Origin: Eretmocerus hayati
Lineage: Eukaryota; Arthropoda; Insecta; Hymenoptera; Aphelinidae
Length of the DNA stretch: 64,000 nucleotides
Reading direction: 5' to 3'
Assembly: GCA_029851415.1 (NCBI GenBank)
Contig: CM056743.1
Location: forward strand, 14,252,727 to 14,316,726
Part shown: piece by piece, positions 25,838 through 38,020 of the stretch
Layout: every line of letters begins with the position of its first letter
Position numbering within the stretch: position 1 is the first letter of the stretch
Position numbers and translations under genes: made by a program
The notes under the pieces: generated by a model
What the model was told of the DNA's origin: nothing
What the model saw: the letters and a program-made list of their open reading frames with translations, nothing else
Database searches by the model: none

Positions 25838-28180
25838 TGATTGCTAGTTTTCATGATTTTCATGAGAAAATAATCCTGAATCTTTTATCTGAGATAAATC
25901 AATCTTGATGGGGGACTTTAATATCAACTGGCTAGATTCCCCGAAAAAATCTCGTAGAAGGATTCTAGGTGAATTCTTGAGCACTTTAGGCTTTAGAGAC
26001 CGTGATTCTTGAACCCACGTGTCATCATGAGAGAGGGGGGGGGAGGTTAATAGAATTTGATCGATTATATTTGTATCAGATGAGTCAACGCTTCTGCGGT
26101 CAGACCGAGTGAGGAGGAATCTATTGATTCCGGAGCACGATGCGATGATGCTTATTACTTTGAGTTTTCTTTTCACTCCTTCGCAACCAAGGCCAATTAC
26201 ATGTGGGACATTTAAAAACTTCAATCTTGTGGAATCAAGAGAAGATTTGGCAAAGGTTGATCTTACTTTAATGACTAAACTAGTTTATGTAGATGACAAA
26301 GTGGGAGCCCTGACATCTTGTATACGTACTCTTAAGAATAAGCACGCTCCTTATTATACTTTTGTTCCAAAAAAAAGGAGAGATTTTTTTCTGACTGGTG
26401 GATGAGATTAGCCCAGGCGAGAATAGGACGCAACAAGTCATCAGAAGAGGATAGGAAGAAAAGTGGGAACTCGGATGCCAAAATGCTCCATAGAAAGCTC
26501 AGGGATATAGTAAAGACTATGATCGAAAATTCCAAGGGACATTATTATAGATCTGAATTTGACAGGTGCAAGGATACCAAAAAGTTGTAAAGGATGGTTT
26601 ATGATCTCGGGCTGACAAAAGCTACGGAGAGTTGCGTTCCGGAGATAAGCTCAAAAGATACTTTATTGGCATCCAAGCAACGGAAGAGTTACACAATCAG
26701 AGAGCTACTGCTAGAATCACACCTGATGATAGATTCTACCTCAGACATTTTAAACCAATTGACGTAATCAATGCGGTCCATTTGATGTCCATGAAAGTCA
26801 AAAGCCCGAAGTTCGGATGATATTCCTATTCGGTTCATCAAAGATTGTCTACCTGAGATAATACCAATAATGTTGTTGAACATTTTTGATACTTCGCCAC
26901 AAAGTCGGGTATTTCCAGCGAATTGGTAGCTGGCATTGGTCACCCCCTTGCACAAAGTGAAATCCCCGGACGAAGCTGAGGACATCAGGCTGATAAGCTT
27001 TTTGTGTGCTTTGGCGAAGTTATTGGAAGAAATGGCACTTAGGCGAATCATGGATTTTGTCACCAAGAATTATCTTCAATTGGTCCAATGCAATCGAAGT
27101 TTCGAAAAAAAACCGTAGTACGCACATGGCACTCACTGAGATTGTTGATGATATTAGAGGTAGTATTGATTGAGACAGAATCCAGCTTTTCGTCAGTCTT
27201 GGTTTTTTCCGCTCCTCCGATATGGTAAATATCGAAATCTCCATTCGAAAATGAGAGAGATATGGATTATTTGATGCGGCGTGTGAGTAGGTGGAGTCTT
27301 TCTTAACGAGTAGAACTCTAGTAGTGAAACTACCTGACGGGATTTGTTCCGGACCTCTGTCACGTCACGCAGGTGTTCCACAAAGATACAAAGCAGGGCC
27401 TCCTTTTTAGTCTCTTTTCGTTAACGTTGCAGCTTCTTCTATCTGTCGTCAATATGAATCTAATTTTTACACGGACGACACTGATACATATTACTATGGT
27501 AACATTAGAGATATACAGTACATTGTGAGAGTTGTTATTGAGCATGATCGGTTATTTCAAGTTCTGGGACAAGGTAATGACCTTGGACTGAACGCATTCC
27601 AATCTGAAGCGATCTTCTTATGATTTCGTTACTTTTTGAGCAAGTTGAAAGAAATGGATATCACACCAGTCAAAGTTGATGATCAGACGGTCAAGTACGG
27701 TGAAACTATGTGACGTTATCAGGGGTAACTCGATATGAGGTAGCCTAAATATGCATATACAGTCAATGTAATATCATAGCTAGAAATTGCTTAGCAGCAT
27801 TGAGTAAGCTACGTAACTGTGGTGACCATCTTCCAAGAATGACTAAGGCTTCTACTTGTCAAGTTTCTTATTTTCCCAAACCTTGATTATCGTCGAGGAC
27901 TTTTCTTTGGCTTGTCTAAAGAACTAGAAATAAAACTCTCTGAGTGCACAAACGCAGCGATTCGTTTTGTCGGAACACATCACGCCTTCAAATTGGGAGT
28001 ATAAGACCATGCCATATTCTCTTCGTCGTCATCACCTCAGCATACATATGTCTGTTAGCAAGTGTATTAAGTTCATCACAACCTCGGTATCTGAAAGAAT
28101 TATTGGTATTTCGCCCTGTCGACAGTGTTGGATCTAAACATTGATCCGAATTCGAGCTAGTTACACCAAAGTGCACTCCA
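25838..28180 (+). pseudogene. Decayed non-LTR retrotransposon (LINE) endonuclease-reverse transcriptase
   Basis: Conceptual translation across frames shows remains of a LINE ORF2. Near 25900 the block LMGDFNINWLDSPKK matches the GDFN motif of the APE-type endonuclease. Around 26820-27120 come DDIPIRFIKDCLPEIIP and VTPLHKVKSPDEAEDIR followed by ISFLCALAKLLE, typical of early reverse-transcriptase blocks. At 27376 a VPQ...GPPF block is followed near 27470 by FYTDDTDTYYYGN, the catalytic Y-x-DD box. Toward 28100, RYLKELLVF resembles the C-terminal tail of jockey/CR1-type elements. Many frameshifts and stop codons (for example near 26000, 26590, 27110 and 27720) show it is dead. The 5' part is missing. 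The clade is inferred only broadly (jockey/CR1-like). Confidence 0.85.
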
Positions 28181-29368
28181 AATACTTATAAAAACTCGTT
28201 TGTGATTGGCACAATAGGTTTGATGATCTCCACCGTAACTATTCTCATCCATCTACTGGGATTAATTTGTTCCTCCCATATCTTAGAGGACCAATCCAAA
28301 GATCTCATGTATGAATGAATATCGGTTAGTCTTGTAAACCCGTAATCGCCAAAATCATCCAATTTTCTTTCCCGAACCGTATGCAAATTCCAGATGAAAG
28401 ATGCAATATCCTTCACAGAATACATTTGAAAACGTGATATTACATTGAATGAAAGTTAATGACATGCATTAGTTTAAATGTTTTTGGTACATTGCAACTA
28501 GTAATATATACGTGTATATACAGTCCTACTCCATACAAAAGTGGCGCCAAAATCTTAATGTTGAAAGAGTTAAAATTACACCATCATCCCCCGTAATCTC
28601 CCAATGTTCCTTCAAAACCTATACTTGAGGAACCAGAATATATGCAATGCAATGATCAGTCTTGAATATGAAAGGTTAGGAAAAGAGCTCAGAGTACCGA
28701 ACCAATAGGTAAAATATATATATATCACATTAGCCTAAGGGGATATATGCAAATGGTCAAAGATCTGTCGAGTGGAATGATGAGTTCTCTATAGATAAGC
28801 ACTTGTTTAGTATTATATGTTAAGAGATGAGAAGAATCGATAGACACAAGTTGAAGCGAAAAGCCATTGGGTTATAGATGCAGGACGTCCCTCGCTCTTT
28901 TTTTGGACGAACGAACTTTTGGAGAAAACGACTCTTGAGCCCGAGCCTGAGGCGATATATGTATATATGTAGCGTGGCTCGCGCGCGGGTGCGAGACGTT
29001 ATTAATTTACCAAAATAAGAGGCAAACTTGGTCATCTGTGGGCCGCATGTCTCACACTCATAGAGGCGTTCAAGCTGTTATTTTATGGGGATGTATCCAA
29101 TGGTGATCATAACCTCAAGATGCGCATCATATTCATTTTGTGAGCTCATTCTTCTTTGTTTCATGACAATTCAATACGCAAAACTCCAAATAAGCATGTA
29201 CACTTTGGAGGAAGTTGATTTTTACAAATTTGGGCTGATACCGCAAATTAGGTCATCTAGGTTATAGGACTAATGATTGTTCATTATTAGAATTACCTAT
29301 GATGTCGTGCATTTGTTAATCTTCATAACATCAGCCCAGAGACTGTGCATCTTCCAGAATAAGAAGAC
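28181..29368. other. Non-coding stretch, possibly LINE tail then unique sequence
   Basis: The first few hundred bases may be the end of the LINE, but no motif confirms it. The rest is AT-rich with a TA tract near 28710-28725 and no recognisable exon. Confidence 0.4.
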
Positions 29369-29793
29369 CCCTAGTAAAAATAAGTGCCTCATGATCATAT
29401 ATGAGCATGTTCCCAGCTGAATTGTGGTCATCCATGACCATCTATGATTTCAGAAAATATTATGTCTCCATGGTTAGTCATAGATATACAGAGCCAACTC
29501 GTATGTACATGGCCGTGGGGTATTGTAATCAAGTGGTTGTACATGAAATTTTCAATATCGGATGGAGGCCTAGCAGTTGGAGTCCCAAGCGCGCTTATTT
29601 CGAAACTTCGGATTGAGAAACATTTCGAGTTGGCAATAAAGTGCTTCATTTCCAACATGAATTCCTAGGATCAAGTATGGAAACCAATGACGACCTATGA
29701 CTCCGGCCTCATGGTCATGGGTGGTCATATATGACCACAGTCCGATCGGGAACATGTTCATATATGATCATGAGGCACTTATTTTTACTAGGG
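29369..29793. mobile_element. Family C MITE, copy 1
   Basis: The left end CCCTAGTAAAAATAAGTGCC and the right end GGCACTTATTTTTACTAGGG are perfect inverted complements. The match continues through TCATGATCATATATGA and CATGTTCCC. The interior is shared, in the opposite orientation, with copy 2 at 51381-51794 (for example ACATGAATTCCTAGGATCAA). No transposase or clear target duplication is seen. Short open frames on both strands recur in both copies because the element is repeated. Confidence 0.9.
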
Positions 29794-31155
29794 ACGTTAT
29801 CGTGGTCTAGGCAATTTTACACTGATTAAAAATCCCTCGGTTGAATTTACTGATTCTTGTTCGAGTTTAGTATAATTTTCTCTTGGTTGTATATTCCAGT
29901 AGATAAGATCATCGCTGCCTGATGACGAAAATGATCATCCTCGTTGCTTGGTTCGTATTTATTATGATGAATTAATTCGGCTTCGACTTGATTGATTATT
30001 TCATGTTTTTTTCTGCTTGTGGAAATATCTGGATCAGATCGAATATACGTGCATGAGATGTTAGAAGTTAGGTCAAAATAAGGGGGCGATTGTCATCAAC
30101 GTGGGGAGTCCGAACGATCGAGACTCTAGAGACAGGAAAGTAAACTCTGCATGAGTTACGGCTTGCTTGCATGGCATGCTGCATTTGGTAAACTGCATGC
30201 TACTGCAGCAACGGTAGCCAATATATTTTGACGTACCAGCGATGCAAGGCTGATGATGACGTTGACTGTATTATATATGGCCCAATGGCCAGCACTATAT
30301 ACAAATCCTATGCCACATTTCAGAACCTCGAATGTAAAATCATACTCCAACGTTCAATAATCTCAGGAATCCCATTTAAAACCGCATAATCAATTATGGA
30401 TATTTCATAATGATTTCTTAACCGTAATCAGATTATGTCTCGATCTATCTAGGAGTAAATAAAAAAAAATCAAAGCTGATATATAAAAACTCGATTCGAG
30501 GTATAAAGCGCTTTTGTATGACTATGATATCTACACCACGACCGATATCAGATACGAGGGAAAGTTAAAATTCTATCATACATTCACCGACTATGTTGAA
30601 TTTTGGAAGTTTATGATGAATTCTCGGAATAATGTGAATCTGGATCCACGTTACACATTGCAGATCTAGACTTTGCGGACAAATTCATAGGGTTCAGGGT
30701 TGAAGAGGGAAACGCTATCAGTGAGATGTGGACCATTTATATTCATAACACTACTGGTTGAATATTATTGGGAGTGAACCTGTGAAATTTTTCAGATAAT
30801 AGGGTTACCCAAGATGCCTGCATTTCAGAGGACGTTTGTCCTCAATTATTGTGATTGGGGTACCGAAAACGGATATGACGATAAGGGATTATTATGAGGA
30901 TCATTTTTCTCACTTTCTTGCGGTTGATGGCACAACAAGGTCGTTTTACAAGTAGAATTGATTGTAAGTCAAAATCTAGAGAAAATATAGATTCTCACCG
31001 AAGACTATATTTGTGACTAACTGTCAGAAACTCTCGTCAGCTTGAGAAATTGCTACAGAAGAATCTCAGACTCCAAAAAGACGTTACTAATGTCAAGAGT
31101 CGATTTATGGACATACTTATCATTGAGGTTCCCTTACAGTTGCGACTCATCGATT
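29794..31155. other. Non-coding stretch
   Basis: No exon, RNA gene or repeat was recognised. Confidence 0.5.
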
Positions 31156-31222
31156 CCCTGGTAGAAATGAGAGCATTCTTATTAATTTTTGGTTAAACAA
31201 TGCTCGCCATTTTCTACCAGGG
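31156..31222. repeat. 67-bp hairpin with CCTGGTAGAAATG ends
   Basis: CCCTGGTAGAAATGAGAGC and the downstream GCTCGCCATTTTCTACCAGG form an imperfect stem. The motif TAGAAATGTGACCATTTTT, related to this stem, also occurs near 20399 and 36385, so it may be a fragment of a dispersed element. Confidence 0.6.
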
Positions 31223-31462
31223 TTATTTCATGATTATGCACAACTCCGATTGTACATTTGTTTACATGGAAAATCTCTTCAACTATTCATGTCTCACTCT
31301 TTTTGGATCCCTTATTCCATCTTCCACTCACTCTTGTTCTTTTTATTCTTCTTTCTTGACGCGTTCTAGCTTCTTGTTGTCATGTCTCCGTTCCATAGCC
31401 TAATTAGTGCGTTGTTCCAACAATCATCTATTTAAATCAATAAATAGTGAGTAGATAACACG

Positions 31463-31746
31463 TTAACCCCCTTACTTATTTCGTCTTATACAGTGGATAT
31501 GGCCAAGAGCAATATTTGTGGTAATTTTTATTTGGCGCATGATAAAAATCTGAAAAAATTCTGAATACATTCTTTCAAGAATCAAGTCTCTATATGGTTT
31601 TATTTTGAAAAAAAACGCAAAAAATCAAAATTTTTGATTTTTGTAATTTTGACGTTTTTCATCATTCTTCGACTAGTGCATGATATTATTCCATGTCAGA
31701 AAATTTTTCCGACCCCGGATAGACCGGTCTGAAATGAGCGGGTTAA
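31463..31746. mobile_element. piggyBac-like MITE flanked by TTAA
   Basis: TTAA at 31463-31466 is followed by CCCCCTTACTTATTTC. The other end is GAAATGAGCGGG followed by TTAA at 31743-31746. The TTAA duplication with CCC...GGG ends is the hallmark of piggyBac-family insertions. The 276-bp interior is AT-rich and non-coding, with a small palindromic AAATCAAAATTTTTGATTT block near 31620. The short ends differ at a few bases. Confidence 0.7.
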
Positions 31747-33870
31747 CAAAAATTTCATGAACGTTGTACTTGTACACCTTGGCCACACACTAGATAACCT
31801 ACAATTTGTAAGGTAACAGAATCATAAGATGCTCCTGATTCATATCTGGCAGTAGGTAAACTTATGATTTGGTGAATTGCGCATGCGCCACACGACGAAG
31901 CAGCCAAGCAGCATGTCTTAAAAATTGGCCTATAGATGGAAGGATCAATTCCCGCAGTGTGGAAGCTTTCATCAACCATCAGGTTTGCACAGACAAGTAT
32001 CCATAGTGTGAGGTAATACATTCATGCATGTCAAGAGAGGTGTATTATATGCACGCGGAAGCATTTTGAATCGATCAAAATGATGCCTATATACGTAATA
32101 GTCAGTGGTACAAATCAGCTGTAGGCAAAATAACCTTCTGTGTTCAGTTAAGAATTTTAGCCGATGTACCCGCAGACGCAACGCGCTCTTGAGATCTTCC
32201 TCTCACGATGTATAGTATTATACTGCAGATGGACCCTAATGTATATCTACTCTCAGGGTTCGTCTACAGTGTATGGTATGAGTCGGTGCATTGAAAACAG
32301 CAGGAGCAACAATAACATCAAGAACGATAACAGAAGAGGACGTATACCAGAATGTACATACCATAAATATATTCAAAGAGAGGAATAGCATTAGTATTAT
32401 ACGGAAACGAAGGAGTGGTTTCAGTTGGTTTACGTGGCCAATGGGTGCCACTGTTGCAGTACGCCATCTTTGCACTGTATGTCTTTCTCTCTCTCTCTCT
32501 CTGTTTTTCCCTCCTCTGACTCAGTCCGATGCGAGCTGCTTACCTCTTCTTGTGTATATATATGTATATATGCTAGTATAACCTCTTTCACTGGTAAAGG
32601 TATTATATATTTCTGTGTGACTACTACTCTCTGTTTGGAGCCCCTCCTTTCTGCCAACCTCCTCCACCTCCCAGCCAGCACCCGCCTTCTTCTCCTCCTC
32701 CTCCTCGTACTTTTGTCTCCCACCTCCTCTATAACCTCTTCCCTCCCAGAGTTCGCGGTTTGCTTTATATATACTACCCCTCTCGCGCTCGCACCTCACA
32801 TTGTGCACAGCGGTAGGTGTGCTTGAAAGTATGGCGAAGCCTTTCCAGCACACCTAACTAACATATACGGCTAGATCGAGGATTCCAACCTCCTCTTTTT
32901 TTCCGATCATACTTTTCGTCACTGAATCGGCATCGCAGCTATGCACTTGCCGTATTGAAATTGTGTAGATTCTGAATACCTTTCATTCGCAACCTTAATA
33001 CCTTGGATTAGACGCACTTTCATTGAAATATCTGAAATCGAAAATTTTTCGCGTCGTCGTTTCTTCTGTAATCGCATCGCATCAGCGGTGATGCATGACG
33101 GAACTCGCCATCACGCGCGGGTCTTTTTTGAATGTCGTTTGAAGTTGACCATGTTCAATCTTACCACAAATTTCAAAAACCGAATTTATCAACTCGGTTG
33201 CATGTATTTGGTATTTCAATACTTCAAGAATGATAAACAAAGCCTAATAATTGAGCTGATTCTGCTTATTTACGAATTGCTATGCACCGCACCGCAATCT
33301 CTCGATGAGCCTCTGGGATGACCCAATGTTGCGCAATCACTGCAATCGCCCCTCGCGGACCGCGGGCCCGCGACCATGCGCAAACACCCCGTTCCCCCAC
33401 CAACGGAGAAGCACACATTAGTGAGAATGGCGCGCAATTTTGAATGCTTGCAAGTGTTGTAGAGCTTTTTTGTACATCTCATAAGAAAAAAATTTGAGAT
33501 GATCAAATGGAAATGAATTTGAAAGAATTATTCTTTAGTTCAGATATACGTCATTTGTATTTATCATTGCTATCATATCATTTCTATTTCTTTATCATTT
33601 CCATCATATCATTCCTAGTTCTTTACATTCAATCCTCAAATTCATCAAGAATGGCGCTTCCACGGGGCATAACTGCTACAATATGATGATGCGCTCCGCA
33701 CGATGGCCGCTTTTTATAGTTGCCTAATGAAAATTAGCAGGTACGAATAACCAGTGCAGAAGCACCTCCCATTCTTGTGAATTGAAATTGATAATTCACA
33801 GAATAATGACCAAAAAATGAAGACGAGAACATTTTTATTCCAAGATTTCAGCAGAACGGTTTCTCAAAAT
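31747..33870. other. Non-coding stretch with CT-rich and GC-rich patches
   Basis: A (CT)n run lies at about 32482-32501 inside a pyrimidine-rich tract that reaches 32800. This explains the long mirrored open frames there (up to 133 codons). A short GC-rich patch with the palindrome-like CCGCGGGCCCGCG lies at about 33360-33372. At 33643-33783 AATTCATCAAGAATGG and CCATTCTTGTGAATT are inverted and may be the ends of a small decayed MITE. No exon was recognised. Confidence 0.45.
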
Positions 33871-33879
33871 GTTTGGTCG

Positions 33880-34860
33880 AAAGTACTCGGAAGGATACAT
33901 TAATGAGATTCGTGGATTACTCCTTCCAACAGTTATTTCCGGATAATTCTTCCCTTGCGGAAAGCCTCCAAATAATTCTTTTTAACCAAAAACTTTTGGG
34001 CATTTTCTTGGGGTTATCACGAATGGAAATGGTTAATCCTCACTTTGAGCCATCGAAAATTCAGAAGATAAGAGATAATAACAAGACTCACTTGCAGTAA
34101 AATAATAGTTTTTTCATATTATCATCAACACATTCCTCTTGGAACTTTGAGAGAGGTATGCCCGAGGTTCTCTGTAAGAAGGAACTCCCCAAGAATGGAT
34201 ATTTGTAGAGGGAACCATCCAAAAATTTTTGGCACCAATAGAACCGTCCTCAAATTTTCGGGTGGAAAAAATCGCTCAAAATTTTTGGTTTCAAAGACAC
34301 TATCCAAATTATTTTAGGAACCATTCAAAATCACATTACGTGAAAAGAGCTATCTAAAAAATTTTGGATATGGATAGTTTGTAGATATTTGCCAGAATCT
34401 ACGAGAAATCGTAGATCGTTCGATTTAGTGAAAATTTTTCGAAAGTTTTTTTTCATGCGCCAGAAGTTTCTGGATAGTTTCTTTTAACCGAAAATCCTTG
34501 AATTTTCTAATGTTTGAGATTTCTGGTGTGAAGACACTACCCAAATTATTTTGGCTTAATAAGAAACGTCCAAAATTATTTTGCGTGAGAAAAGTGTCCG
34601 AAAATATTTGGTTATAGATAAATAGTTGATATTTGTTCGATTATGAGAATTCTAGTATCGATCCATTTACCGCGAATTTTTAGAAAATTCTTCCATACTA
34701 GAGGTTCATGGAAAGTTGATTTGAAGCTAAAACTCTTACAGATTTTCTTGCCACTCTTACGTTTTGAAGAATTCACTCCTGATTCTGAGCCAACGAATAT
34801 TGATGAATATGTTCTCACCAGAAAATCTCTGGAAAAGAAGATTTCATCATCTTGCTGATT
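33880..34860. repeat. Degenerate tandem or segmental repeat region
   Basis: Blocks such as TTTTTAACCAAAAACTTTTG (near 33980) and TTTTAACCGAAAATCCTTG (near 34483), together with TCCAAAATTTTTGG variants, recur several times with drift. Units of a few hundred bases appear related. Open frames on both strands here are unrecognised. This is an old repeat; boundaries are approximate. Confidence 0.45.
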
Positions 34861-35031
34861 TTGAATACATTCACTCAATAGTTCTTCTCTCTAAGTGGTA
34901 TATTGAGAAAAAGGAAGAATACACATTTTGAGTGTTTTCTTTCATTTAGCCTCGGTCAAATTTCATACCTTAGAAATACACCTCAAAGAGGTAAAACTTT
35001 TGAAAGTATGGATGAGACCCTCTCACAAATT

Positions 35032-35889
35032 TGAATTAGTGTTGTGTATTTTAGATTTGGTGAAAACGATGTGCATACTGTAGCGAATTCATGGCAAAGA
35101 AAGAATTGATATCCAAAAAAGTTTTCAAGCATGGAATGGATCCATGTGGTCGCTTATCGTGATTTGATGCAATCGTAATTGTCAAACTCCGAGCAAAGAA
35201 CGCGGTGAAATCCAAGATGGGTCTCAAGTATGTGATTGGACCTGTCCGAAATTTTCTCACTATGTACTACTGCAAGTGATTGAAATATATCCGTCTCAAG
35301 GAAAAAATGGGGACTGTTGGGAAGGAAGGTGGCTTCACCGCGACGGGCCGCTAACGGAGAAATAATCATCGAAAATAATTTCGTCAAGAAAAATCGTCAC
35401 GTTATGCACCAGCCTCAACCTTATCTGCAGAGCTAAAATTTCGGAGCGTTAATGGATAATGGATCCCATCTTCCACGATATTATTCTATACGTTGTAAGT
35501 TGTAGGCAAAGTGGTCGAGGTAACCATTTTTCTTGACGAAATTATTTTTCGATGATTATTTCTCCGTTAGCGGCCCGTCGCGGTGAAGCCACCTTCCTTC
35601 CCAACAGTCCCCATTTTTTCCTTGAGACGGATATATTTCAATCACTTGCAGTAGTACATAGTGAGAAAATTTCGGACAGGTCCAATCACATACTTGAGAC
35701 CCATCTTGGATTTCACCGCGTTCTTTGCTCGGAGTTTGACAATTACGATTGCATCAAATCACGATAAGCGACCACATGGATCCATTCCATGCTTGAAAAC
35801 TTTTTTGGATATCAATTCTTTCTTTGCCATGAATTCGCTACAGTATGCACATCGTTTTCACCAAATCTAAAATACACAACACTAATTCA
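35032..35889. repeat. Near-perfect 363-bp inverted repeat with 131-bp spacer
   Basis: The left arm (35032-35394) and right arm (35526-35889) are reverse complements. Frames on the two arms translate identically over 69 and 71 residues. The only difference I noticed is one extra A in the right arm near the inner edge. The outer ends are TGAATTAGTGTTGTG and CACAACACTAATTCA; no target duplication is evident. A transcript through this region would form a very long perfect hairpin. It may be a recent foldback transposon, a snap-back duplication, a hairpin RNA locus or an assembly artefact. Confidence 0.93.
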
Positions 35890-38020
35890 TCTTATATTCA
35901 AGAATACGTATACATTTAGGTATAACTACCTCTTATTTTACTGTTTCATGTGAATTTAGATAGGAATAAGACTGAGGAATAGGAAACCTTGTGCAAAAGT
36001 TGTAAAAAAATTTTGTCATTACGGTATGTTGAACCCAAATAGACAGGTTATGTTCGAGCGATCCGAATTTGAATAAGTATATGTAAATATTCTTGATTCA
36101 GAGTTTCAGATGATGGGACAATAACAATCGTTCTGAAAATCTCTGAATCAGAATTGCTGTTCCGAGTATACAAATATAATGAAACTATGATTACCTAGAT
36201 GGATGTATGTATTGAATGTACTTTGTTATAGCCGATATTTGGCCAAGTCAATTATATTCAAAATTACGGATATATATCAAAGAATTACGTATAATGAGGA
36301 TATCTCTCTATTGTTGAAGATTAGTGGCGTAAGGGACTTGGCCTGACCTTAAATATTATCACATGAACTTGAAGTAACTCTGGTAGAAATGTGACCATTT
36401 TTTCTGGACACCTACATCCATAGTAGCAATGCAACGTCTACAGAACTTTGACAAAGTCATTCTTGATTATATCCGGTTGTTACATTCGAACAGGCAACGC
36501 GTTATTAAAAAAACCGCGTATGAAAAAATATTGGGCTTATGGAAAAGGGGGGATTCCCTTGAAAATAGCTGCGGTCGGTGGGGACAAAAAATCATGGTAA
36601 CTCAAGAAATATTGAATAGAGTATACCCGTTATTGTCTATCGGTTGATTCCAGGAACAGGGAATTAATTTGTGATTTGCACTAGTTCTCTATTTCTCAGA
36701 TAATATTTGCGCAATTCCACATAAATTTGCATCGCCATCTCGCGAACATGTTAGAAATTCAAATTACGATTCATGATCCGATCATACTCCATTGTTCCCT
36801 TGACAATTCCTTAAAATCTGCCCTATGATTTGAACTCATTATCACTCATCCATCCATACCACTATAAACGATGATTTTCCTGCTGAAGGATCCTGGAACG
36901 GAGTACCTTTTGAAACATCAGTCCAGCATTATGTGATCAGATCTGGCTGTGTTAAATTTTGAGTTCCATGGACAAGATCAAACTCGACTGGACTGGAACT
37001 TGAGTTACCTCAAGGAATTGATTAGAATTCTTCATCAGCTGATCTCGAAATCGCGTAGAAAAAATGCCAAATTTCCCGCGTATTATAAGGAAAGCCACAT
37101 TTTTTTAACCACGCTATTGTCAATCCACGTATGAAGAAATCACGAATGAACAGAATCACTTGTAGATTAGACCTGTATGTAATGAAGAAAATTGATTGGA
37201 GACAACTTTTTAGAACTCTTCGATGAAGTTTCATCAAGTTGCGATGAACTTCTGCAAGTAATCTGTCTTTGAATGATGCACAAGTCAAATGATTCATGAA
37301 ATGGGCAGTGGTTCAAAGCACTCTTTATACTGGCGCAAGGTTTCACCATTCTCGAATGAGAATGAAGATAATAGGGAAAATGTAGTCCGTAGAAGATTAA
37401 AATATTGTCTCTTATTTATATCAATGTTCCAAGAGGGCTTCTCTTTAGCCTCAATTTTTGATATTTTTCCAAACTGCCAAAAGTAAAAAAAATGTAAAGC
37501 TCCAAAATCAGTCAAATTCTGAGCCAGGTAAGAGTAAAAAAAGCTGGTAAAGAATTTTAATCGTATTCGACGACACGCAAATAAATTCCATTCATGGACT
37601 GAAACAAATCCAGGAGCAACATCCACATAATACATTATCTTGTAAAATCGTTTATGCGCCGCGAGCCGTTCGATCAAAATCTTTGAAGCAATAAGGTTTT
37701 CCATGTAAATGCTTGGCGATATATCTCATCGGGTCTGCATGAATATATATATATATTTTTCGATACATACATATACAAGTATTATGAGTCGACGATAATA
37801 ACACAGTTCACTCGGACGTGATATTATATATTGAGTTGCTTGCGAGCCCTCGATCAAAACTGAACCAGAGTTACATTATAAATGGTGGGGAGATATAGTA
37901 TAGAGAGGGAGAGAGGGATGAGGATGTATATGATTTTATATATACAGGTGTATAGAGAAATGGGTGAATATATGTATGTGAACAGTGGTGAATATAATGT
38001 CTGCACCTTGTCTGCTAAGC
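35890..38020. other. Non-coding stretch
   Basis: No exon or element was recognised. Near 36385 the motif TAGAAATGTGACCATTTTTT recurs (also near 20399). A TA-rich tract lies at 37742-37757 and GA-rich sequence at 37905-37920. The 136-codon minus-strand frame at 37294-37704 is unrecognised and lacks splice or domain support. Confidence 0.5.

Noticed and set aside
32425..32853. Overlapping 96-133 codon frames on both strands
   Set aside because: They lie over CT-rich simple sequence; translations are Leu/Ser- or Arg/Glu-rich by composition only.
35051..35870. Identical open frames on opposite strands, possible duplicated gene
   Set aside because: They are the two arms of one inverted repeat; no recognisable protein.
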